A stretch of DNA of 52,415 nucleotides from Gammaproteobacteria bacterium (GTDB lineage Bacteria > Pseudomonadota > Gammaproteobacteria > Ga0077536). Location: NCBI GenBank assembly GCA_019747795.1, contig JAIEQK010000038.1, positions 1 to 52,415 of the forward strand, given 5' to 3'. A model generated the notes under the pieces. It was not told where the DNA came from and did not search any database. It saw nothing but the letters and a program-made list of their open reading frames with translations. Below are positions 34,084 through 40,635 of the stretch, piece after piece. Made by a program: the position numbers and the translations under genes. Within the stretch, counting starts at the first letter, position 1; each line of letters starts with the position of its first letter.

Positions 34084-34563
34084 TCAGCGCGGATCGTTCG
34101 GCCAGTACTTCTGCCAGTTGTCGTAGAAGTCCTGCACGGTGACCGCGCGCTTCAGCGTCAGGTCTTCGTTCAGCAGCTCGTAGATGACGTCGGTATCGGT
34201 GCGCATGCCGAAGAAGATGATCGCGTCTTCGTGGCCGCTGCCCTCGATGTGGATCTCACCTTCGCCGCCGCGCGAGTAGCTCCCGGCCGGCTTGACCTTG
34301 ACCACCTCGCCACCGTCCACCTGCTCGTGCACGCGCAACTCGCCTTCCAGCACCATGGTCGTGGTGCAGCAGGCGTGGCGGTGATACATGCACTGGCTGT
34401 CAGGCTCGAACTTGACCAGCATGTCGGCGGTGCGGGCCGCGACGTCGACGTTCAGGATGCGGTACCAGGTGCCAGGGGTGAAGAACTTCGCCCACTGCAC
34501 CTTGCTGGTGTCGTAGCGGAATGCTGGCGCCGTGGCGCCGACGGTCTGGGTGGCGGTCTGCAT
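34084..34563 (-). CDS. Cupin-fold protein (ChrR-like)
   Basis: 159 aa, ATG start. Single cupin barrel with a candidate metal site: H61-x-H63 in YHRHACC and E73/E75 in VLEGEL, and H105/H111 in the second conserved motif region. The tandem Cys65-Cys66 next to the first motif is unusual. Such proteins are metal-dependent dioxygenases, isomerases or sensors; nothing here picks one. No signal peptide. It lies between two repeat clusters and is divergent from the PQQ dehydrogenase across 200 bp. Confidence 0.75.
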   Translation of the reverse strand: MQTATQTVGATAPAFRYDTSKVQWAKFFTPGTWYRILNVDVAARTADMLVKFEPDSQCMYHRHACCTTTMVLEGELRVHEQVDGGEVVKVKPAGSYSRGGEGEIHIEGSGHEDAIIFFGMRTDTDVIYELLNEDLTLKRAVTVQDFYDNWQKYWPNDPR

Positions 34564-34594
34564 GGTGGAATCCTCGAACAGTCGAACGGAAGCA

Positions 34595-34724
34595 TTGTAG
34601 GTCGGGCTTCAGCCCGACACAGTACGGCTTTCGAGTAGGGTACGTCGGGGCGGAGGATAAGAGTTATCGATAACCTCGGCCTTCGGCGCTCTGGAATGGA
34701 ATGTCGGGTGCACGTCCGACCTAC
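34595..34724. repeat. REP-like inverted pair upstream of the PQQ dehydrogenase
   Basis: Copy at 34595-34620 (TTGTAGGTCGGGCTTCAGCC...) and an imperfect inverted copy at 34701-34724 (ATGTCGGGTGCACGTCCGAC...). The DNA before the second copy (GGCGCTCTGGAATGGA) is the reverse complement of DNA in the cluster at 23841-23993, so the element extends beyond the palindrome. This is the only cluster of five in a divergent, promoter-bearing gap. Confidence 0.75.
34663..34674. promoter_or_regulatory. 12-bp perfect palindrome, possible operator
   Basis: GTTATCGATAAC lies 89 bp before the PQQ dehydrogenase start and 100 bp before the cupin start, between the two REP-like copies. It is AT-rich in a GC-rich background. 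Could be a regulator site for either gene; no second copy was noticed in the window. Confidence 0.3.
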
Positions 34725-34763
34725 GGTGCTACAGTGCCGCCCTCGGTCCCTGGGGAGGTCCAC

Positions 34764-36512
34764 ATGCGCCTGTCTCGTCCTCTGCTCGCCCTGCTGGGCG
34801 GGTGCTTCGTCGCCGCGGCGGCCGCCAGCGACGACTGGCCGACCTACGGCCTCGACGCCGGCAATCAACGCTTCAGCACGCTCGCCGACATCGAGACCGG
34901 CAACGTGGGTCGCCTCGCGCCCGCCTGGATCTTCCAGACCGGCGTGCTCGGCACCTTCCCGACCAACCCGCTGGTGGTGAACGGTGTGATGTACCTCACC
35001 ACGCCCATGAACCACGTCATCGCGCTCGACGCCGCGACCGGCCGCCAGCTGTGGCGCTACACCCATCGCATGGTGGCCGAGCAGCTGTGCTGCGGCACGC
35101 ACAACCGCGGGCTCGCGATCAGCGGCGGCAAGCTCTTCATGATCACCGCCGACGCGCGGCTGCTGGCGCTGGACGCGGCCTCGGGCAAGACGCTGTGGGA
35201 CGTGCCGGTGGTCGATCCCATGACCGGCGACGAAGCCGATCTCGAGCCTCTGCGTCACTACGACCCCGCGCACCACGAGGCCTTCGACCGCGCCACCCAT
35301 TTCGCCGGCAACATGGCGCCGGTCGTGCACGACGGCAAAGTGTTCGTCGGCGTCAGCGGCACCGGCTACAGCGCGGTACTGGGCGACGCGGAGAAGGACT
35401 CCGCGTCGGTGCTCGGCCGCAAGGGCGTGCGCGACGGCCTGCGCGCGTTCCTCTCCGCCTACAGCGTGACCAACGGCGACCTCGTGTGGCGCTGGTATTC
35501 CACCGCGAAGGACGGCTGGGAAGGCGAGTACGTCGCCAAGACCCATTTCGGCGACGCGCTGCCGCGCGACATTCCCGCCGAGCGCGCGGCGCAGGAGAAG
35601 TATCACGACGCGTGGAAGACCGGCGGCGGCTCGATCTACTCCACGCCGTCCATCGACGCGCGCAACGGCCTCATCTACTTCGGCACCGGCAACGCCTCGC
35701 CGGGCTTCGAGGATCACAAGCGGCCCGGCGACAATCTCTACACGTCCTCGCTGGTCGCGCTGGACGTGAAGACCGGCGCGCTGCGCTGGTATCACCAGCT
35801 CGTGCCGCACGATCTCTGGGGCTACGACGCCTCGTCGCCGCCGGTGCTGCTGGACACACGCGGCGCCGATGGGCGCGCGCAGCCGGCGCTCGCGGCGGCG
35901 TCGAAATCGGGCTGGCTGTACGTGCTCAATCGCATCACCGGCACGCCGCTGCGTCGCTCCGAGGCCTTCGTGCCGCAGGACGCGACCATGTTTCGCCGCG
36001 CGACGCCGGAGGGCATCGACGTGCTGCCGGGCGCCGCCGGCGGCGCCAACTGGCCGCCCTCGGCCTACAGCCCGCAGACCGGCTGGGTGTACGTGCCGGC
36101 GAGCGACATGGCGACGCATTACACGCTGGAGAAGAACGCGGCGGGCGAAGACATCACCGTGCTGTCGTTCAAGGAAGACCTGCCGCGTCGCGGCACGCTG
36201 ACCGCACTCGACCCGGCCGACGGCAAGATCCAGTGGCAGTTGAAGACCGACACTCCGGTGATGTCCGGTGCGCTCGCGACCGCGGGCGGACTGGTGTTCG
36301 CCGGCGAGGCCGGCGGTGACTTCATCGCGATGGACGCCAAGACCGGACAGCGCCTGTGGCGCTTCGCCGCCGGCGCCGGCGTCAACGCGCCGCCCATCAC
36401 TTATCGCGTCGGCGGCCGCCAGTTCGTGGCCGTCGCGGCCGGCGGGCATGCGCTATTCAAATTTCCGCTCGGCGACGCGGTGATCGCGTTCGCGCTGCCG
36501 GAGACGAAATAA
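34764..36512 (+). CDS. Periplasmic PQQ-dependent dehydrogenase (eight-blade quinoprotein)
   Basis: 582 aa from ATG 34764, preceded by GGGGAGG; the frame opens earlier but the signal peptide begins here (MRLSRPLLALLGGCFVAAAAAS). Oxidises an alcohol, aldose or similar substrate in the periplasm using PQQ. Visible: adjacent Cys109-Cys110 (the disulfide ring of this family), repeated W-motif blades (GRQLWRY, GKTLWDV, GALRWYHQ), GTGNASPG and RPGDN. The usual catalytic motif HDxWDY is here HDLWGYD: the expected Asp at 353 is Gly and an Asp is at 355. No haem domain, so a separate cytochrome must take the electrons. No PQQ synthesis genes are in the window. Its 3' end is partly duplicated downstream. 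Confidence 0.87.
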   Translation: MRLSRPLLALLGGCFVAAAAASDDWPTYGLDAGNQRFSTLADIETGNVGRLAPAWIFQTGVLGTFPTNPLVVNGVMYLTTPMNHVIALDAATGRQLWRYTHRMVAEQLCCGTHNRGLAISGGKLFMITADARLLALDAASGKTLWDVPVVDPMTGDEADLEPLRHYDPAHHEAFDRATHFAGNMAPVVHDGKVFVGVSGTGYSAVLGDAEKDSASVLGRKGVRDGLRAFLSAYSVTNGDLVWRWYSTAKDGWEGEYVAKTHFGDALPRDIPAERAAQEKYHDAWKTGGGSIYSTPSIDARNGLIYFGTGNASPGFEDHKRPGDNLYTSSLVALDVKTGALRWYHQLVPHDLWGYDASSPPVLLDTRGADGRAQPALAAASKSGWLYVLNRITGTPLRRSEAFVPQDATMFRRATPEGIDVLPGAAGGANWPPSAYSPQTGWVYVPASDMATHYTLEKNAAGEDITVLSFKEDLPRRGTLTALDPADGKIQWQLKTDTPVMSGALATAGGLVFAGEAGGDFIAMDAKTGQRLWRFAAGAGVNAPPITYRVGGRQFVAVAAGGHALFKFPLGDAVIAFALPETK

Positions 36513-36522
36513 CCGACGACGC
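36417..36522 (+). repeat. Copy A of a 106-bp duplication (3' end of the PQQ dehydrogenase gene)
   Basis: The last 32 codons of the PQQ dehydrogenase plus its stop and 10 bp beyond match 36623-36728 at an offset of 206 bp, with only 3 differences seen (G/C, A/G, G/A). Confidence 0.92.
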
Positions 36523-36530
36523 GTCTTCCG

Positions 36531-36614
36531 CAGGTCGGACTTCAGTCCGACAGTCGCTGCCGGCGCGTCGGGATCTTTCGGCGAGCAGAATGTCGGACTG
36601 AAGTCCGACCTACA
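36531..36614. repeat. REP-like inverted pair between the duplicated segments
   Basis: Copy at 36531-36553 (AGGTCGGACTTCAGTCCGAC core) and inverted copy at 36589-36614 (AATGTCGGACTGAAGTCCGA...). The pair sits exactly between copies A and B of the 106-bp duplication, so it was part of, or helped create, that duplication. Confidence 0.85.
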
Positions 36615-36622
36615 GCGAAACA

Positions 36623-36728
36623 CGCCAGTTCGTGGCCGTCGCCGCCGGCGGGCATGCGCTGTTCAAATTTCCGCTCGGCGACGCGGTGATCGCGTTCGCG
36701 CTGCCGGAGACAAAATAACCGACGACGC
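36623..36728 (+). pseudogene. Copy B: duplicated 3' fragment of the PQQ dehydrogenase gene
   Basis: Near-identical to 36417-36522 (3 differences in 106 bp), with the stop codon kept but without a start or the rest of the gene. It lies 110 bp after the intact stop codon and 5 bp before the hemerythrin stop on the other strand. Two of the three differences are silent in the original frame, so the copy is recent. It is a fragment without expected product. Confidence 0.85.
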
Positions 36729-36733
36729 CGCCC

Positions 36734-37195
36734 TCAATGCCGGCTCGCGCAGGCCTCCGCGCCGCAGGCTTCGCCGAGCGCTTCATCGTCGCCCATCACC
36801 GGCTGGTAGCCCTGCATCTCCATGTACTGCTTGAGCACCGCGTCCATCATCGCGACGTGCTCGCCGAACCACTCGGCGATCGCGGTGGCGAGCGGTTCGC
36901 CGAGGTGGGTCTCGCCCTGCGCGACGCGCGCGAGCACTTCACGCGCGACATCCAGCACCATGCGGTGCTGGTTCTGATGACAACCGAGGGGTGGGAAGCG
37001 CGACTCGCGCATCCAGCGCTCTTCTTCGGCGAAGTGCTGCGCGGTGTGTTCGACGAAGGTCGCCAGCGCTTCGTACAGCGCGTCCGGCGGGGCGGCGCCG
37101 ACCGCGTTCAGGAGGGCGACGAACTCGACATGGGTGGCATCCATCACCGGGTTGTCGAGCACCAGGTCGGGGTTCCAGTCGAGGATGCTGCTCAT
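36734..37195 (-). CDS. Bacteriohemerythrin
   Basis: 153 aa from ATG 37195 (GGAGA 7 nt upstream). Four-helix di-iron O2-binding protein, probably cytosolic. All seven ligands of the family are in place: H22, H54, E58, H73, H77, H113 and D117. N-terminus ILDWNPDLVLDNPVMD is typical of single-domain bacteriohemerythrins, which store or deliver O2 to oxygenases. An extra Cys/Ala-rich tail (EACGAEACASRH) is present. Convergent with the PQQ dehydrogenase. In a window full of O2-using enzymes an oxygen-supply role is plausible but not shown. Confidence 0.9.
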   Translation of the reverse strand: MSSILDWNPDLVLDNPVMDATHVEFVALLNAVGAAPPDALYEALATFVEHTAQHFAEEERWMRESRFPPLGCHQNQHRMVLDVAREVLARVAQGETHLGEPLATAIAEWFGEHVAMMDAVLKQYMEMQGYQPVMGDDEALGEACGAEACASRH

Positions 37196-37274
37196 TGAAG
37201 GGTCTCCAGCGGTGCGCGTCCATTCCACACGGCGCGACGCCGGGACGGCTTGACCCACGTCAACGGCCGGCCGC

Positions 37275-38039
37275 TCAGACCAGCGTGAGGCCGCCGTCCA
37301 CCACCACCGTCTGGCCGGTGACGAAGGAGGCCTCGCGCGAAGCGAGGAAGGCCACCACCGATGCGACCTCGTCGGCGCTGCCGAGCCGGCCGAGCGGCGT
37401 GGCCGCCTCCCAGGCGGGGCGCACGCTGCGCTCGAACTCCGCGCCGGCGTAGAAGCGCGCCGAGTGGGTGTCGATGTAGCCCGGGCTCACGCCGTTGACG
37501 CGGATGCGGCGCGGCGCGAGTTCGACCGCCAGGTAGCGCACCATGGATTCCATCGCCGCCTTGGCGGGGCCCAGCAGGCCGTGGCGCTCGATGACGCGAA
37601 TGGCGTCGAAGCCGGACAGCGCGACCACCGCCCCGCCCGCGTCCATCATCGCCGCGGCGCGCTGCGTGAGTTCGAGAAAGCCGGCGACGCTGATGCCGAA
37701 GGTGCGCGCCACGTGGCGCGGACCCAGTTCCATGAGCGGCTTGAAGGCGGTGGCGGCGGCGTTGGCGACCAGCAGGTCGAGACGCGGACCGGCGGCCTCG
37801 ATCGCGGCGAACATCGCGGCCACGGCGTCGGGTTCGCCGATGTCGGCCTGCACGGCGTGCGCGCGACCGCCCACGGCTTCGATGCGCGCGACGGCCGCCG
37901 CGGCGGTCTCACTGTCGCGCCGATAGTTCAACCATACCTCGGCGCCGCCGCGCGCGAGTCGCTCGGCGACCGCGAGCCCGATGCCGCGGATGCCGCCGGT
38001 GACGAGCGCGCGCTGGCCGGCGAAGGGCTGTGCGTCCAT
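37275..38039 (-). CDS. SDR oxidoreductase, FabL-like, lacking the catalytic Tyr
   Basis: 254 aa; its ATG shares one base with the stop of the acyl-CoA dehydrogenase (TGATG), so the two are translationally coupled. Rossmann motif TGGIRGIG at 14-21; NAA at 92-94 region. The sequence around the active site (RHGLLGPAKAAMESMVRYLAVEL...VNGVSPGYIDT) follows enoyl-ACP reductase FabL, whose motif is Y-x6-K. Here K160 is kept but the Tyr position is H153; there is no YxxxK either. Ends VTGQTVVVDGGLTLV. It may still be a reductase using His, or have another role. Third gene of an ECH-ACAD-SDR run for acyl-CoA breakdown. Confidence 0.85.
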   Translation of the reverse strand: MDAQPFAGQRALVTGGIRGIGLAVAERLARGGAEVWLNYRRDSETAAAAVARIEAVGGRAHAVQADIGEPDAVAAMFAAIEAAGPRLDLLVANAAATAFKPLMELGPRHVARTFGISVAGFLELTQRAAAMMDAGGAVVALSGFDAIRVIERHGLLGPAKAAMESMVRYLAVELAPRRIRVNGVSPGYIDTHSARFYAGAEFERSVRPAWEAATPLGRLGSADEVASVVAFLASREASFVTGQTVVVDGGLTLV

Positions 38040-39187
38040 CAACGGTAGGCGATGAACTCGCGGCCGAAGATCTCGCGCGCGACCACGCCCTTCATGATCT
38101 CCGGCGTGCCGTCGCCGATCTCGAGGCCCATCACGTCGCGCAGGCGCTGCGCGTGGGGCAGTTCGTTCTGGTAGCCCATCCAGCCGTTCAGCACGATGCA
38201 GGCATGGATGGCCTGCACCGAGGCCTGTGGCGCGAGGAACTTGACCATCGCCGCCTCGCGCGTGTGCGGCCGACCGCGATCGCGCAGCCACAGCGTCTGG
38301 TAGGCGAGCAGGCGCGCGGCGGCGAGATGGGTGGCGTGCTCGGCCACTTGGAAGGCATAGCCGGCATGCCGCGCCAGCGGCTTGCCGAAGGTCTGGCGCT
38401 GCTTCGCGTACTCGACCGTCTCGTCCAGCGACTGCTGCGCGGTGCCGAGGCAGGCCAGCGCGATGATCGCGCGGTTGTAGTCGAAGGCCTCCATCGCCTG
38501 GGCGAAGCCCGCGGTGTCGGCGCCGAGCTGGTGGTCGCGCGGCACGCGTACGCGATCGAAATTGAGCGAACCGCGCTGGGTGAGCTTGCCGCCCATCGCG
38601 TCGTAGACCGTGCGCGTGACGCCTGGCGCGTTCAAGGGCACAACCACCGCCCCGATGCCCTTGGCGCCCGCGCCGCCCATGCGCGCGAACACCACGCAGT
38701 AGTCCGCGCAGCCGGCGAGCGTGATGGAGGCCTTCTCACCGCTCACCACCCATTCATCGCCCTCGAGTTCCGCGCGGGTGCGCAGCGACGCGGCGTCGGA
38801 GCCCGCGCCGGGCTCGGTGAGTCCGAAGGCGATCAGCGTCTCGCCGCGGGCGAGGCCCGGTAGCAGGCGTTCGCGCAGCGCGGGCGCGCCGTACTGGCCG
38901 ATCAGATCGCCGGCGATGCAGGCGAGCTGCAGGAACAGCGTCATGTTGTGATCGCCACGCGCGATCTCCTCCGCCGCGACGCCGGCCATCACGTAGCTGC
39001 CGCCGACGCCGCCCAGCGCCTCGGGCACGCGCAGGCCCAGCACGCCCAGGTCACCAAGCGCGAGGATGCGCTCGCGTGGCAGCGGCTCGCGCTCCCAGCG
39101 CGCGTAGTCGGGTGCGAGCACGTCGCGCGCGTAGCGTCGCAAGGTCTCCTGGAACGCGCGTGCGTCGTCGTCGAGTTCGAAGTCCAT
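38039..39187 (-). CDS. Acyl-CoA dehydrogenase, possibly alicyclic-acyl-CoA type
   Basis: 382 aa, ATG start 3 bp after the hydratase stop. FAD-dependent desaturation of an acyl-CoA. Motifs: GLTEPGAGSDAASLR, KQRQTFGKPL, LNGWMGYQNE, GDGTPEIMKGVVARE. At the usual MCAD catalytic Glu position the residue is Asp359 (GDGT instead of YEGT), and at the isovaleryl-type position (FDYNRA) there is Asn, so D359 is the only candidate base at the classical sites. The neighbours (BadK-like hydratase upstream, SDR downstream) resemble the order used for cyclohexane-carboxylate breakdown (AliB/BadK/BadH), but the SDR lacks its catalytic Tyr, so this is only a lead. Confidence 0.88.
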   Translation of the reverse strand: MDFELDDDARAFQETLRRYARDVLAPDYARWEREPLPRERILALGDLGVLGLRVPEALGGVGGSYVMAGVAAEEIARGDHNMTLFLQLACIAGDLIGQYGAPALRERLLPGLARGETLIAFGLTEPGAGSDAASLRTRAELEGDEWVVSGEKASITLAGCADYCVVFARMGGAGAKGIGAVVVPLNAPGVTRTVYDAMGGKLTQRGSLNFDRVRVPRDHQLGADTAGFAQAMEAFDYNRAIIALACLGTAQQSLDETVEYAKQRQTFGKPLARHAGYAFQVAEHATHLAAARLLAYQTLWLRDRGRPHTREAAMVKFLAPQASVQAIHACIVLNGWMGYQNELPHAQRLRDVMGLEIGDGTPEIMKGVVAREIFGREFIAYR

Positions 39188-39190
39188 CGG

Positions 39191-39970
39191 CTACCTGCCC
39201 TCGAAGCGCGGCGGCCGCTTGGCGAGAAACGCCGCCATGCCCTCCTGCGCGTCCTGCGAGCCGAGGAGATAGGCGACCGCCTGGCGCTCGGCCTCGACGC
39301 CGTTGGCGAGACCGCCCAATGCCGCGCCATGCACCAGGTGCTTGCCGCTGCGCAGCGCCAGCGGCGCGAGCGCCGCCAAGCGCGTGGCCCAGGCACGGGC
39401 CAGGGCACCGATCTCGCCCGGCGCCGACAGTTCGTTCACCAGTCCGTGATGGAGCGCGGTCTGTGCATCGAGTGGCTCACCGAGATAGATCATCTGCTTC
39501 GCGATGGCCGCCGGCAGCAGGCGCGACAGGCGCTGCGTGCCGCCCGCGCCCGGGACCAGCCCGAGCTTGATCTCCGGCACACCGAAACGCGCATCGGGTT
39601 CGCACAGGCGGAAATCGCAGGCGAGCGCGAGTTCGCAGCCGCCGCCGAAGGCGATGCCGTGGACCGCGGCGATGGTGGGCACCGGCAAGGCTTCGACCGC
39701 GTCGACCGCGTTCTGCATGGCCGCGAGGAAACGGTAGTGACCATCGACGTCGTCGTGCGCCTGCATGTCGGCGATGTCCGCGCCGGCGCAGAACGCGCGC
39801 CCGGCACCGCGCACGATCAACGCGCGCAGGCTGCGATCGTCACGCAGTTGCAGACACTTCGACTCGATGGCGCGCGCGAGTCCTGTATCGAGCGCGTTCA
39901 GGCGCTCGGGACGATTCAAGGTCATGACGCCGACACCGGCGTCGACGACGTACTCGAGCGCCGCGCTCAT
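39191..39970 (-). CDS. Enoyl-CoA hydratase (crotonase), active-site intact
   Basis: 259 aa. Adds water to 2-enoyl-CoA. Both catalytic glutamates are present at the canonical 20-residue spacing: E113 in GGGCELALACD and E133 in VPEIKLGLVPGAGGTQRL. The oxyanion segment AFCAGADIADM is intact. Head of the ECH-ACAD-SDR run; begins 22 bp after the MepK stop, so it may be read through from the mepK promoter. No clear Shine-Dalgarno was seen before the ATG. It is the only crotonase of three in the window with both acidic residues. Confidence 0.9.
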   Translation of the reverse strand: MSAALEYVVDAGVGVMTLNRPERLNALDTGLARAIESKCLQLRDDRSLRALIVRGAGRAFCAGADIADMQAHDDVDGHYRFLAAMQNAVDAVEALPVPTIAAVHGIAFGGGCELALACDFRLCEPDARFGVPEIKLGLVPGAGGTQRLSRLLPAAIAKQMIYLGEPLDAQTALHHGLVNELSAPGEIGALARAWATRLAALAPLALRSGKHLVHGAALGGLANGVEAERQAVAYLLGSQDAQEGMAAFLAKRPPRFEGR

Positions 39971-39992
39971 GCGCGTCGCGCGCCGCGCAGGC

Positions 39993-40562
39993 TCACCACT
40001 GGCGCGGGCGACCGATGTCGAGATGGACGAAGTTGGACGAGGCGTAATAGCCCACGCCGCCGAGCTTCATGCGCGCGGCGACGTCGCGCAGGTGGCGCGA
40101 ACGGGTGTCGGCGAGACGCACGTCGATGGCCATGCCGTCCATGTGCAGGCTGTGCTGCGCCACGCCGCTGGTGGTGCGACGGAGCAGTTCGTTGGTGGCG
40201 GGCGAGCGGAAACCGCAGATGATCTGGAAGGGCGCATCGCTGCCGATGGCCGAATGCACCAGGAACAGCTGATCGATCAGCTGGCGGCGGATCGGAAACA
40301 CCTCGGCGGTGCGGAAGTCCCGCAGCAGATGATTGATGCGCGCGAGCGCGCGATCGTCATAACGCCCATTGGCGAAATAGGTGACGGCGAGCTTCTCGCC
40401 GGTATGCAGGTGCTCGAAGGCCAGCGCGCGTCGGCTCGGGGTCTTGGCCCAGGCCGGCAGCGCGAGGCTCGCGCCCGCGCCCAGCGCGAGCTTCAGCCAG
40501 CGCCGCCGGGACGCATCGGTCGCCGCCGTGCATGGATGGTCTGTCGTTGTCGGTCTCGACAT
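39993..40562 (-). CDS. mepK: MepK-like murein endopeptidase (DUF882, peptidase M15-like)
   Basis: 189 aa from ATG 40562 (GGAG 6 nt upstream; another ATG is directly before). Exported by the Tat route: DASRRRWLKLALGAGASLALPAWA. Zinc ligands of the family are present: H140 and D147 in HMDGMAID, and H180 in FVHLDIG. MepK (E. coli YcbK) cuts peptidoglycan cross-links, notably 3-3 links made by L,D-transpeptidases. The divergent neighbour is exactly such a transpeptidase, supporting the call. The longer frame to 40625 is not needed. Confidence 0.88.
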   Translation of the reverse strand: MSRPTTTDHPCTAATDASRRRWLKLALGAGASLALPAWAKTPSRRALAFEHLHTGEKLAVTYFANGRYDDRALARINHLLRDFRTAEVFPIRRQLIDQLFLVHSAIGSDAPFQIICGFRSPATNELLRRTTSGVAQHSLHMDGMAIDVRLADTRSRHLRDVAARMKLGGVGYYASSNFVHLDIGRPRQW

Positions 40563-40635
40563 CATGGTCTCCACGTCGGTTCGGTCGCGAACCGGGCTAG
40601 TATAAGAGGACATCACCCCGACCAAGCAAGCTCGA
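40563..40635. promoter_or_regulatory. Divergent promoter region mepK / ldtD
   Basis: A 73-bp gap shared by two cell-wall genes. On the plus strand TATAAG at 40601-40606 is a candidate -10 for the transpeptidase; the -35 is unclear. GGAG for mepK lies at its left edge. The compact shared region suggests coordinated expression of 3-3 cross-link making and cutting. Confidence 0.4.

Noticed and set aside
34764-36512. Lanthanide-dependent XoxF methanol dehydrogenase
   Set aside because: Asp355 is at the lanthanide position, but the catalytic Asp of the DYD motif is Gly and the rest of the sequence is not XoxF-like.
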